Positions 46,024-54,421 of a stretch of DNA of 58,260 bases are shown here, piece after piece. The stretch spans positions 1-58,260 of the forward strand of contig DYEF01000029.1 in NCBI GenBank assembly GCA_020725805.1, read 5' to 3'. The notes beneath the pieces were generated by a model, which ran no database searches, was not told the DNA's origin, and was given only the letters and a program-made list of their open reading frames with translations. Origin of the DNA: Bdellovibrio sp. (GTDB lineage Bacteria > Myxococcota > SpSt-1050). Numbering within the stretch: position 1 is the first letter of the stretch; each line of letters begins with the position of its first letter. Both the position numbers and the translations under genes were made by a program.

Positions 46024-46779
46024 TTATTCATCCTTGTTTTCCGGTTCCGGTTCGGCAATACATTTATGCATTTCGGACGGCTCTCTTTCCTCTGACTCCT
46101 CTGCCTTTTTTTTACCCTCATCCGATAGTTTACCTTTCGACACAACAACTAAGGCTGGCCTGAGGAGCCTGTCTTTCAGCATATACCCTTTCCTTTCAAC
46201 CTTTATTATCTGACCCGACGGGGCTGTCTCGCTCTCCTGAACACCTATCGCCTCGTGGAAATTCGGGTCGAACATGGTTTCATTGGCCGTGATATCAAGT
46301 TGTGTGACCCCGTATCTCTTCATAAATTCAAGGAATCCCTTAACCGTAATCTCGAAACCCTTTACGAGGTCATCATTCTTAACAGATTTCTCTTTAGCGT
46401 GAAAAAGTGTCAGCTCGAGATTGTCAGCGGTCTCAAGCATATCTCTCAGAATCGACTCGTTTGCGAACTTTAATAAATCCTCTTTCTCCCTGATCACCCT
46501 CTTCTTATAGTTTTCAAAATCTGCCGCAACCCTCCTGAGAAGCTCTACCGTCTCGGATAGTTCCCTTTTTACCTTCTCATACTCCTCGGCGGGAACCGAA
46601 CTGGGGAGCACCTCTCCCTTACCTGTGGTCTCTGTCCTGCCGGTCTCCGCTGTATTTTCGGTCTGAGCCGCGAAATCCTCGAATCTTACGGAATCTTTGA
46701 GGCATTCCCCGGACTTCTTCTCCTCTTCGGCAATTACCGATTCCTCGACCTTGATATTTCCGTTGTTGTCATCTGCCAT
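46024..46779 (-). CDS. grpE: nucleotide exchange factor GrpE
   Basis: GrpE releases ADP from DnaK. The 251-aa product has the coiled-coil helix (about 65-120) with AADFENYKKRVIREKEDLLK, and the C-terminal beta domain with MFDPNFHEAIG and KGYMLKDRLLRPALVVVS. It is longer than usual (about 190 aa) because of an acidic N-terminal stretch and a Glu-rich tail. It is the first gene of the chaperone operon, with its own promoter upstream. No CIRCE element was found. Confidence 0.95.
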   Translation of the reverse strand: MADDNNGNIKVEESVIAEEEKKSGECLKDSVRFEDFAAQTENTAETGRTETTGKGEVLPSSVPAEEYEKVKRELSETVELLRRVAADFENYKKRVIREKEDLLKFANESILRDMLETADNLELTLFHAKEKSVKNDDLVKGFEITVKGFLEFMKRYGVTQLDITANETMFDPNFHEAIGVQESETAPSGQIIKVERKGYMLKDRLLRPALVVVSKGKLSDEGKKKAEESEEREPSEMHKCIAEPEPENKDE

Positions 46780-46814
46780 AAAAGCACCTGCTTAATACAA
46801 GCAAAACACAATAT

Positions 46815-46842
46815 AATTTAATTGTAAACAGAATAAAGTCAA
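46815..46842 (-). promoter_or_regulatory. sigma-70-like promoter of grpE-dnaK
   Basis: On the minus strand TTGACT (46837-46842) and TAAATT (46815-46820) are 16 bases apart, about 35 bases before the grpE start. No inverted repeat of the HrcA/CIRCE type accompanies it, so heat-shock control, if any, works in another way. Confidence 0.5.
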
Positions 46843-47043
46843 GATTTTTGCAGTATACCGGGCTCACGCAAAATTTTTTTACTGACATTTTTGCTTGAAT
46901 AGTATTTTCTTTGTGGTAGTAAAAATGCTTACTGTGCTGGTTGTATATTACTCAAAATTTTTGCCGCCTGTTCTGAGAGATAGAAATCAAAGCGGGGTAT
47001 CATACCTCTCAGACAGACGGCACTCAGTAAAGAAGGTGAGAAT

Positions 47044-47601
47044 ATGGTAGAGATCAGATTTCACGGAAGAGGAGGTCAGGGTGCTGTTATCGCATCCAAG
47101 ATCCTTGCAATGGCATTCTTTTCCGAAGGAAAGTATGTCCAGTCCTTTCCTCTCTTTGGTGTCGAGAGGAGAGGTGCTCCGGTGGCCGCATTTACAAGAA
47201 TAGATGACCATCCGGTCAGGATGAAGTGCAACATCTATACGCCCGACTGTATAATCGTGCTCGACCCGACTCTGACAAGGACCGTGGACATTACTGCGGG
47301 ACTCAAGAAAGGCGGTACCATTCTGATCAATTCTGACTCGTCTCCTGAGGAGTACAAAGACAAATATGCCGGGTTTAAGCTTGCAACAATAGATGCCGAC
47401 TCGATAGCCAGAGAGTTCAGACTTGGTTCGGCTACAAGTCCCATTATCAACACGGTCATTCTCGGCGCATTTGCTGCACAGACAAAACTCGTAAAACTCG
47501 AGAGTATTCAGGACGGTATCCGTAAGGAGATACCGATTAAGACCGAGGCAAACTGCGACGCGGCAAAGAAGGCGTACGAAAACATAAAAATACTTAAGTA
47601 A
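47044..47601 (+). CDS. porC: 2-oxoacid:ferredoxin oxidoreductase, gamma subunit
   Basis: The 185-aa product matches the gamma domain of pyruvate/2-oxoacid ferredoxin oxidoreductases: RFHGRGGQGAV at the N-terminus, SFPLFGVERRGAPVAAFTR (about 37-55) and VILGAFA. These enzymes decarboxylate 2-oxoacids with CoA and pass electrons to ferredoxin. The symbol is by family; the substrate could be pyruvate, another 2-oxoacid or an arylglyoxylate. It starts a three-gene set with the next two genes. An AAGGTGAG ribosome-binding site precedes it. The gap upstream (46843-47043) holds no ORF or clear plus-strand promoter. Confidence 0.9.
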   Translation: MVEIRFHGRGGQGAVIASKILAMAFFSEGKYVQSFPLFGVERRGAPVAAFTRIDDHPVRMKCNIYTPDCIIVLDPTLTRTVDITAGLKKGGTILINSDSSPEEYKDKYAGFKLATIDADSIAREFRLGSATSPIINTVILGAFAAQTKLVKLESIQDGIRKEIPIKTEANCDAAKKAYENIKILK

Positions 47602-47612
47602 GGACGGAGAAT

Positions 47613-49406
47613 ATGAAAAAGAAAATCGAAGACAAGAAGCCGGTGGTAATAAGCAATTACAGGGAGATGCCGCCTATGGCTATGTCACTCTCCACGATGA
47701 GATGGAATTTTACCGGTTCGTGGAGATACCTCAGACCTTTCTATGTCCAGAAAGTCTCCCCCTGTCACGCAGGTTGTCCGGGCGGTCAGAATGTGGAGGG
47801 CTGGATACGGCTGATGGAAGAGGGTCATTACGACGAGGCAATAAGGCTCCTTCGGGAGGAGAATCCGTTCCCCTCGATTACAGGAAGGGTCTGTTTTCAC
47901 CCCTGCGAACTCAAATGCTCCCGGGCATACTACGACAAGTCGGTAGCCATAAACAACCTCGAGAGATTTCTCTCGGACCACGCAAACCCCGAATATAAGA
48001 TAAAGAAGGACGAGATTGCGGAACCGACCGGAAAGAAGGTTGCAATTGTAGGCAGCGGTCCTGCCGGACTATCCTGTGCATATCACCTCTTAAGGCTTGG
48101 CTATGAGGTGGAAGTCTTCGAGGCCGAGAAGGAGGCCGGAGGTGTGCTGCGTACGGGCATTCCCGAGTACAGACTCCCAAAGAGTGTGCTGGCAAGAGAG
48201 ATAAAGATGCTGACCTCCGCCGGAGTAAAGATACATACAGGCAAACGGGTAGGCAAGGACGTCAGTTACGAATCGCTCAAAAGCTACTTTGCGGTCTTCG
48301 TTGCAACCGGTGTACATAAGAGCAAGAAGATCGGTATCCCGGGCGAAGAGACCGAAGGAGTTATGAGCGGACTCGAATATCTCAGAAAGGTGAATCTCAG
48401 GGAGAAGGTCGCTACCGGCAAGAAGGTGATAGTGATCGGAGGCGGAAATACCGCTATGGATTCTGCAAGGGTCGCAAAGAGGAACGGCGCAGATGTAACG
48501 ATTATCTACAGAAGGACGCGCGCCGAGATGCCCGCGTGGGAAGAGGAGATAGAGGAGGCCCTTACTGAGGGTATTCCTATTTTAGAACTGACGATCCCGA
48601 AAAAGGTCATCGTGAAGGATTCAAAGGTCGCCGGAATTCAGGTCCAGAAGGCAAAACTGGGCGAGCCCGACGCCTCGGGCAGAAGAAAACCGGAACCCAT
48701 CGAAGGCTCCGAATACGAGATCGAGTGCGATATGATAATCTCTGCAATCGGCGAGGAGATCAACGAGGCGGATATCCCCGAACTCAAACTCGTCAAAGGA
48801 AACATCCAGACATCGAAGGACCTCTTTACATCGGTAAAGAATTACTTTGCCGGCGGTGATATTATAGACCAGCCGCACACCGTAATCGATGCCATTGCGA
48901 GCGGGAAAAAGGCAGCAATAGCGATCGACTGCAGATTCAGAAAGCTAAATTTCGAGGATGTCCTGAAAGAGATTTCGGTCGGAGAGTGGGGCTCTGTCTC
49001 GATGCAGCTCTACAGGGCAAAATTCGTATTCAGAAATTTCGAGGCACCATCGGTCAGACTCACAACGGAGACGGTCGACCCCAAGAGCATTAATACCGCC
49101 TATTTCCAGCCCTCCGAACGTTCTGCAATGAACAAGATTCCCCTTTCGGAGAGGACATCCGGAATGACCGAGGTAAACAAGGGACTTACACAAATGCAGG
49201 CAATGCACGACATATCGCGCTGCTTCCACTGCGGAAGATGCACAATGTGCGATAACTGCTATATCTTCTGCCCCGACAACGCAATCAGTCACAAGAAGAA
49301 CGAATTCGGTTACAACATAGATTTTGATTACTGCAAGGGGTGCGGAATCTGCGTAACCGAATGTCCCCGAAACGCAATGGGAATGGAGAAGGAGAGTAAG
49401 ATATGA
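47613..49406 (+). CDS. GltD-like FAD/NAD(P) oxidoreductase fused to a two-cluster ferredoxin (delta) domain
   Basis: The 597-aa product has an N-terminal Fe-S region (CHAGCP and CFHPCELKC, about 50-110), a GltD-type FAD domain (GSGPAGLSCA near 152) with an NAD(P)-binding site (GGGNTAMDSAR near 278), and a C-terminal ferredoxin domain with two [4Fe-4S] motifs, CGRCTMCDNC-x3-C and CKGCGICVTEC (about 530-585). The C-terminal part corresponds to the delta subunit. The fusion could let the complex exchange electrons with NAD(P)H, as in phenylglyoxylate:NAD oxidoreductase. It overlaps porA by 4 bases. Confidence 0.9.
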   Translation: MKKKIEDKKPVVISNYREMPPMAMSLSTMRWNFTGSWRYLRPFYVQKVSPCHAGCPGGQNVEGWIRLMEEGHYDEAIRLLREENPFPSITGRVCFHPCELKCSRAYYDKSVAINNLERFLSDHANPEYKIKKDEIAEPTGKKVAIVGSGPAGLSCAYHLLRLGYEVEVFEAEKEAGGVLRTGIPEYRLPKSVLAREIKMLTSAGVKIHTGKRVGKDVSYESLKSYFAVFVATGVHKSKKIGIPGEETEGVMSGLEYLRKVNLREKVATGKKVIVIGGGNTAMDSARVAKRNGADVTIIYRRTRAEMPAWEEEIEEALTEGIPILELTIPKKVIVKDSKVAGIQVQKAKLGEPDASGRRKPEPIEGSEYEIECDMIISAIGEEINEADIPELKLVKGNIQTSKDLFTSVKNYFAGGDIIDQPHTVIDAIASGKKAAIAIDCRFRKLNFEDVLKEISVGEWGSVSMQLYRAKFVFRNFEAPSVRLTTETVDPKSINTAYFQPSERSAMNKIPLSERTSGMTEVNKGLTQMQAMHDISRCFHCGRCTMCDNCYIFCPDNAISHKKNEFGYNIDFDYCKGCGICVTECPRNAMGMEKESKI

Positions 49407-50557
49407 AAAAGGTTCTGATGGGAAATCACTCCGTATCATACGGGGTAATGCTTTCGAAGGTCAAGGTTATTGCTGCATATCCTATAACTCCGCAGACTCA
49501 GGTCGTCGAGGAACTCTCGGAGCTTTGTGCAACGAAGAAGCTGGATGCAACATTCATCAAGGTAGAGTCCGAACACTCTGCACTCGCCTGTGTGCTCGGG
49601 GCATCGCTTGCCGGAAGCCGCGCATTCACAGCCACAAGCTCGCAGGGACTCGCACTTATGCACGAGCTGATACACTGGGCGGGACTCGGCAGATACCCCA
49701 TCGTCCTTGCAAACGTCAACCGCGCTATGGGTCCCGGCTGGAATATCTGGTCTGACCAGAACGACTCGCTCTCACAGAGGGATTGCGGATGGATTCAGCT
49801 ATACTGTGAAAACAATCAGGAAGTGCTCGACAATGTCCTTCTGGGCTACAAAATTGCAGAGAAGGTCCTGCTCCCCGTTATGCTCGTCTATGATGCCTTC
49901 ATCCTCTCGCATACATACGAGATAGTCGATATTCCCGAACAGGCACAGGCAGACAGATTCCTTCCGCCGTTTAAGAGTGATTACAGGCTCGACATAAACA
50001 ATCCTGCCTGTTTCGGCGGACTTACGAGCCCCGAACATTACTTTGAGCTCAGATACAATATGCAGGCAGCAATGGAGCAGGCTGTCAGTGTCTACAAGGA
50101 GGCACAGAAGGAATTCAGGGATATCTTCGGGCGGGATTACCCGATGATCGAAGAATACCGCACCGACGATGCACAGTACCTCTACATAACAAGCGGTTCA
50201 CTGACATCAACTGCCAGAATCGTTGTCGACGAACTGCGGGATAAGGGATACAAAGTAGGACTTTTGAAAATCAAGGCCTTCAGACCGATGGATAAAGCAG
50301 AACTCATAAGGCTTCTTAAAGGAAGAGAAAAGATTTTTATCCTTGACAGAAATATCTCTGCCGGTGTCGGAGGAATATTTGCTCAGGAGATAAAGGCATA
50401 CCTTTACGGACAGAAGTTTATGCCCGAGATCTATCCGTTCATAATCGGCCTTGGCGGAAGAGATATACCTCCGTCATCGATAATGGAGGCATTCAACTAC
50501 GCGGTAGTTGAAAACAAGAAACCGGAAGATATACTCTACATAGGGCTGAAGAAGTAG
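49403..50557 (+). CDS. porA: 2-oxoacid:ferredoxin oxidoreductase, alpha subunit
   Basis: The 384-aa product has the alpha-subunit core: AAYPITPQTQVVEEL (about 23-37), VESEHSALACVLGASLAGSR (about 52-71) and TATSSQGLALMHE, and a C-terminal transketolase-like domain. It binds the partner beta subunit that carries TPP, but no beta gene follows: the next genes are type III secretion components on a separate promoter. The start overlaps the stop of the previous gene (ATGA). The beta subunit must be encoded elsewhere or was lost. Confidence 0.92.
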   Translation: MKKVLMGNHSVSYGVMLSKVKVIAAYPITPQTQVVEELSELCATKKLDATFIKVESEHSALACVLGASLAGSRAFTATSSQGLALMHELIHWAGLGRYPIVLANVNRAMGPGWNIWSDQNDSLSQRDCGWIQLYCENNQEVLDNVLLGYKIAEKVLLPVMLVYDAFILSHTYEIVDIPEQAQADRFLPPFKSDYRLDINNPACFGGLTSPEHYFELRYNMQAAMEQAVSVYKEAQKEFRDIFGRDYPMIEEYRTDDAQYLYITSGSLTSTARIVVDELRDKGYKVGLLKIKAFRPMDKAELIRLLKGREKIFILDRNISAGVGGIFAQEIKAYLYGQKFMPEIYPFIIGLGGRDIPPSSIMEAFNYAVVENKKPEDILYIGLKK

Positions 50558-50713
50558 CTTCACTCCTTTGGGAACCGGGACTGAAGTAACTGACATAAAG
50601 TATAATAACAACGCCAGACTATAACAAAAGAGCCAATTGCTGTTTATGAACACATCATAACAATGACAGCAATAACATTGTAGTCTAAAAAAATTTCCTG
50701 ATTTCCAAAAAAC

Positions 50714-50729
50714 TGGCACGCAAATTGAT
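50714..50729 (+). promoter_or_regulatory. sigma-54 promoter of the type III secretion operon
   Basis: TGGCACG-N4-TTGAT at 50714-50729 matches the sigma-54 consensus TGGCACG-N4-TTGCW at all fixed positions except one (A for C at the -12 element). It lies about 30 bases before the ATG at 50760, in the gap between porA and the secretion genes. This is the expected distance for a -24/-12 promoter with a short leader. It needs an enhancer-binding protein; the FHA-linked activator at 3850-5472 is one candidate. Confidence 0.65.
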
Positions 50730-50759
50730 GACAAGAAAAAAATATTGAAGGAGGATTAT

Positions 50760-51242
50760 ATGAGCAGCATTTCATCAACCGTCTTATCAGGCGTCGACAC
50801 ACAGGAGACAACAAAGAGACAGGTCCCGAAGCAGGATTTTTCACAGGTCCTGAAAGAGAGCCTTGCCACCACCACCAGAATACTCGCAAACGGCGTGGCC
50901 GTTGCCTCTCCCGAACTGGACGTCTCGAGGAGTATAGTATCTACAATGAATACCGGGCTCGCAAAAAAGAGTGCGGAGCTGCAGAACAAGGACGGTCTCA
51001 AATCTGATGAGGGTGATATCTCCGTCAACAGGGAGACCGAGAGTCTGAGCAGTCAGTCCGCATCGACATCAGAACTTCTCTCTGCAACAAAGGCACTTCA
51101 GGAGGCCAACTGGCAGTTCTCTCTGGAGTATCTCAACCTTCAGGAGAAGGTACAGAGCGAGAACAGATACTTTTCCACTGTCTCGAACATTATGAGAACA
51201 CGGCACGATTCTGCCAAAAATGCAATCAACAACCTGAGGTAA
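50760..51242 (+). CDS. type III secretion-associated protein, needle-like C-terminus
   Basis: The 160-aa product has a polar Ser/Thr/Gln-rich first 100 residues and a helical C-terminal part with NLQEKVQSENRYFSTVSNIMR and HDSAKNAINNLR. The last 40 residues follow the amphipathic pattern of SctF needle subunits (LQ-x-SN-x-K-x-D-x-I-x-I), but the protein is twice their usual length. It may be a needle with an N-terminal extension or a related filament or ruler protein. Start at 50760 follows AGGAGGA; in-frame TTG at 50745 is not used. It begins the operon and lies 3 bases before sctI. Confidence 0.45.
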   Translation: MSSISSTVLSGVDTQETTKRQVPKQDFSQVLKESLATTTRILANGVAVASPELDVSRSIVSTMNTGLAKKSAELQNKDGLKSDEGDISVNRETESLSSQSASTSELLSATKALQEANWQFSLEYLNLQEKVQSENRYFSTVSNIMRTRHDSAKNAINNLR

Positions 51243-51245
51243 TCT

Positions 51246-51539
51246 ATGGCGGCAGCAATTCCGGTAAATATCAGTTCGGTACAGGCGGTCTCCGCCCCGA
51301 ATAAGGGGCAGAACATCATCGGCAGTTCCTTTAAGGAGGCCCTTGCAAACATCGATAAGAATTATGCGAACATCGAGCAGCAGGTTAGCCTCGCCGCAAA
51401 AAACGACAGACTCTCACCCGCGCAACTCCTTGCAGTTCAGTCGGGTGTACTCAGGTCTTCGCTCGAACTGGATATCACGAGCAAGGTCATCGAGAAGGTC
51501 TCGAGCGGAGTCAAACAAACAATGAACAATCAGGTGTAA
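51246..51539 (+). CDS. sctI: type III secretion inner rod protein SctI
   Basis: The 97-aa product matches the EscI/YscI/PrgJ inner rod family: a polar N-terminus and the C-terminal signature LSPAQLLAVQSGVLRSSLEL, then VIEKVSSGVKQTMNNQ. The inner rod connects the export gate and needle in the basal body. It lies between the needle-like gene and sctJ, which is the usual neighbourhood. A GAGGT ribosome-binding site precedes the ATG. Confidence 0.85.
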   Translation: MAAAIPVNISSVQAVSAPNKGQNIIGSSFKEALANIDKNYANIEQQVSLAAKNDRLSPAQLLAVQSGVLRSSLELDITSKVIEKVSSGVKQTMNNQV

Positions 51540-51541
51540 AA

Positions 51542-52312
51542 ATGAGAAAAACGTTACTACTGGTTACCTTACTTGCCGCTACCACAATCATACAATCCTG
51601 CAGCAAGGAACTTCTGCACGCCGTGCAGGAGGAACAGGCAAATGACATTATTGCAGTTCTCTCGGAATACGGAATACAGGCAGAGAAGGTTGCAGACGGA
51701 CGGCAGGAATCCTCATCCTACAATATTGTAGTTCAGGAAAGCGATTACAAAGCGGCGTGGAATATCCTGAAGGAAAACGGGCTTCCCAGAGAGAAAATAC
51801 GCGGTCTTTCGGATGTCTATCAGAAACAGGGACTCATCTCCTCTTCCACGGAGGAAAAGGCCCTACTTATGCAGGCAATCAAAGGCGAGGTGGAAAAGAC
51901 GCTCGAAACCATCGATAATGTCATCAAGGCGCGTGTAATTATCTCTGTCCCGGGACCTTCGCAGAACCCGTTTGCCGACTCAAAAGAACCCACAGGGGCG
52001 GCCGTGCTCCTCAAGATCAAAAAAGGCTCATACATAAACAGCGAAACAGTTAAGGGAATCCTTATGGGAGCCGTCTCATCCCTCTCCAGAGAGAGGATTT
52101 CGGTCGAGATCGTCGAATCGTCAGGGACTGTAGCCGCAAAACCCCTGAGAATGACCTACATCGGGCCGTTTCTGGTCCCAGAGTCATCCGCACGAAACTT
52201 CTATCTGATAATTACCGGATTACTATCCATTCTTTCACTCGGTGTGATTATCTTCGTATTTTTTCATTTCAGAAAAAAGCCTGTAATTACTAAGGAGGCA
52301 GAGGAGTTCTGA
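51542..52312 (+). CDS. sctJ: type III secretion inner-ring lipoprotein SctJ
   Basis: SctJ (YscJ/PrgK) forms the inner-membrane ring. The 256-aa product has a lipoprotein signal (TIIQSC, Cys about 20), a ring-building domain with ELLHAVQEEQANDIIAVLS and KENGLPREKI, a second domain with VIISVPGPSQNPF, and a C-terminal membrane helix (about 220-242) followed by a basic tail. The start is 2 bases after the sctI stop, and its TGA overlaps the ATG of the next gene. Confidence 0.95.
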   Translation: MRKTLLLVTLLAATTIIQSCSKELLHAVQEEQANDIIAVLSEYGIQAEKVADGRQESSSYNIVVQESDYKAAWNILKENGLPREKIRGLSDVYQKQGLISSSTEEKALLMQAIKGEVEKTLETIDNVIKARVIISVPGPSQNPFADSKEPTGAAVLLKIKKGSYINSETVKGILMGAVSSLSRERISVEIVESSGTVAAKPLRMTYIGPFLVPESSARNFYLIITGLLSILSLGVIIFVFFHFRKKPVITKEAEEF

Positions 52313-52518
52313 TGAGCGGGCGTTTACTTAAATCACTCATCTTCTTCGTCGCCGCCGGATTGCTGAAGAAGGAAAACCTCAGATATCTGGATTCAGAGAG
52401 CAGGACTAAAATCCGCGTCGACGAAAACACCTTAGATAAGGCACAGATAATGAAAGATATTCTCTTGTCCATTCAGGAGACGTATATATGGAAGGACAGA
52501 AGATTCGTCAGGAAATAG
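52312..52518 (+). CDS. small protein between sctJ and sctL, unknown
   Basis: The 68-aa product starts inside the sctJ stop (TGATG) and overlaps sctL by 31 bases. It has a basic N-terminus and a hydrophobic stretch (about 8-18), then a charged region ending in WKDRRFVRK. Its position is that of sctK in some systems, but SctK is usually about 200 aa, so it would be at most a fragment or distant analogue. Conserved placement in other genomes would decide. Confidence 0.5.
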   Translation: MSGRLLKSLIFFVAAGLLKKENLRYLDSESRTKIRVDENTLDKAQIMKDILLSIQETYIWKDRRFVRK

Positions 52519-53081
52519 AGAGCACAGGAAAGGGACTCGAAAGACTTCTCGGATTATGTGAGCATATTCCTTCTGAGACAGAGGCCCAGATAAAGCGGGT
52601 CACCGGACTTGCAGTCTCTGTTGTGAAGATGCTCGAGAACGCAGTCAAAGAGGCCGAAGACATAAAGAGAAAGGCATACAAAGAGGGGTTTGAGGCCGGA
52701 AGGGAGGAAGGGCTCAGAAGCTGTGCCGATGCCGCAGAAAAAATAATTCAATATGCAGAGCATATCCGTGAAAAGGATGTCAGTGGCATAAGAGCATTAT
52801 TCGGTAAATTCATCGGAAATCTCTCACGCCATATCTCTTCCCAAAATCTGAATTTCTTTGAGGAGTATATCAGAAGGTACGTAGAAAGAGCCGAATCCGA
52901 AAAAATCAGAATAGTGATTTCGGATACTCTCTATCAGAAGATTGCGGGAAGATTAATACAGTCAGGCAGAGCCGAACTCGTTCCGGACCCCTCGCTATCC
53001 GAAGAGCAGATTTTCGTCGAGACCGGCGGGACACTGTCCGATGCCGGCATCGACAGATTCTTCGAGGAACTATCAGTCTGA
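52488..53081 (+). CDS. sctL: type III secretion stator/ATPase regulator SctL
   Basis: The 197-aa product has an N-terminal helical half with heptads (about 30-90, EGFEAGREEGLR) and a C-terminal domain of the HrpE/YscL/FliH type, ending in DRFFEELSV. SctL links the SctN ATPase to the cytoplasmic sorting platform. Its stop TGA overlaps the sctN ATG. The start at 52488 lies inside the previous small gene. Sequence identity to known SctL is low, as usual for the family, so the call leans on gene order. Confidence 0.8.
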   Translation: MEGQKIRQEIESTGKGLERLLGLCEHIPSETEAQIKRVTGLAVSVVKMLENAVKEAEDIKRKAYKEGFEAGREEGLRSCADAAEKIIQYAEHIREKDVSGIRALFGKFIGNLSRHISSQNLNFFEEYIRRYVERAESEKIRIVISDTLYQKIAGRLIQSGRAELVPDPSLSEEQIFVETGGTLSDAGIDRFFEELSV

Positions 53082-54352
53082 TGGAAAATCTCATCAATAT
53101 ACAGAAAAGTGCAGGAAGGATTCTGTCAGTAAAAGGCTACACTGTCGTCTCGGACCTGCAGAATGTCAGTATCGGGGATATGATAGAGGTCGTTCACAGG
53201 GACGAACATATTACAGGAGAGATAACGGGTTTCGAGGAAAGCCGGGCTATTGTGATGATGCACTCGGACACAACGGGGCTAAGGCAGGGCTCTATACTGC
53301 GGGTCAAAAACAACTCCCGGAAGATAAAGGTGTGCGAATCGCTTGCCGGCAGGATCCTCAACGGATACGGTCAGATCATATCAGGCGATGAAATATCGGG
53401 CGATGAATATTTCGGAATAATCAATAACCCGCCTGAGCCTCTCAGAAGAAAGAAGATAGAAAGGATTTTTGAAACAGGGATAAAGACCATCGACGGCCTT
53501 CTCACGCTCGGAAGAGGACAGAGGGTTGGTCTCTTTGCCGGTTCCGGAGTCGGAAAGAGCACTCTCCTCGGAAATATTACAAGATTTGCAAAGGCAGATG
53601 TAATCGTGGTAAACCTCATAGGTGAACGCGGAAGGGAAGTCCGAGAATTTGTCGAGGATGTTCTGGGCAAAGAGGGAATGAAGAGGGCGGTACTCGTAAT
53701 CTCAACAAGTGACCAGTCTCCTCTCCTGAGGGTACGGTCTGCATACGTCGCAACGGCGATCGCAGAGTACTTCAGGGAGAAGGGAAAGGATGTGCTCTTG
53801 CTGATGGACTCACTGACCCGCTTTGCCAGAGCACAGAGAGAAATCGGTCTCTCGAACGGCGAACTGCCCGTCAGGAACGGTTATCCGGGTTCGGTATTTC
53901 TGAAGCTCGCACAGCTCCTTGAGCGGACCGGGACGTCAGAAAACGGCAGCATTACAGCAATCTATACCGTTCTCGTGCAGGGTGATGATATGCAGGAGAT
54001 TATTGCCGATGAGGTAAGGGGAATTCTCGATGGACATATCGTTTTGAGAAGGGAAATCGCCGCCTTAGGAATATACCCTGCCATTGACGTACTTCACTCG
54101 GTATCGAGGCTTATGAACGGCATCGTCTCCGAAGAGCACAGAATGCTCGCCATGAAAATCAGGGAGATGCTTTCTCTTTTCGAAAAGAACAGGGAGATAA
54201 TCTCTCTGGGAATGTACGTAAGGGGGAAGAATCCCGGACTCGACGAGGCAATAGATAAAATCGACAGGATACAATCATTTCTCAAACAGGGGAGAAATCC
54301 GTTTACCCTGAAGGATACTCTTGATGCAATGCAGAAAGTCATAGACAGATAG
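53081..54352 (+). CDS. sctN: type III secretion ATPase SctN
   Basis: The 423-aa product is a FliI/YscN-type ATPase: an N-terminal beta barrel, GSGVGKST (Walker A, about 154-161), LLLMDSLTRFARAQREIGL (Walker B region) and the C-terminal helical domain. It unfolds and releases chaperoned substrates at the export gate. Nothing secretion-related follows: the next gene at 54422 is convergent. The rest of the apparatus (SctC, D, Q, R, S, T, U, V) is not in the window. It could in principle be FliI, but the preceding SctI and SctJ lipoprotein favour type III secretion. Confidence 0.93.
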   Translation: MENLINIQKSAGRILSVKGYTVVSDLQNVSIGDMIEVVHRDEHITGEITGFEESRAIVMMHSDTTGLRQGSILRVKNNSRKIKVCESLAGRILNGYGQIISGDEISGDEYFGIINNPPEPLRRKKIERIFETGIKTIDGLLTLGRGQRVGLFAGSGVGKSTLLGNITRFAKADVIVVNLIGERGREVREFVEDVLGKEGMKRAVLVISTSDQSPLLRVRSAYVATAIAEYFREKGKDVLLLMDSLTRFARAQREIGLSNGELPVRNGYPGSVFLKLAQLLERTGTSENGSITAIYTVLVQGDDMQEIIADEVRGILDGHIVLRREIAALGIYPAIDVLHSVSRLMNGIVSEEHRMLAMKIREMLSLFEKNREIISLGMYVRGKNPGLDEAIDKIDRIQSFLKQGRNPFTLKDTLDAMQKVIDR

Positions 54353-54421
54353 ATTACCGCCGGTATGCCCCGATATCCTTATCGGCAGAAAACATGCTGA
54401 TGTGTAAATAGTTACTGTGGT

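Noticed and set aside
46780-47043. Search for a CIRCE/HrcA element upstream of grpE
   Set aside because: No TTAGCACTC-N9-GAGTGCTAA-like inverted repeat is present; only a sigma-70-like promoter can be supported.
54370-54385. Hairpin CCGATA-TCCT-TATCGG after sctN as a terminator
   Set aside because: The stem is only 6 bp and no T-run follows on either strand.
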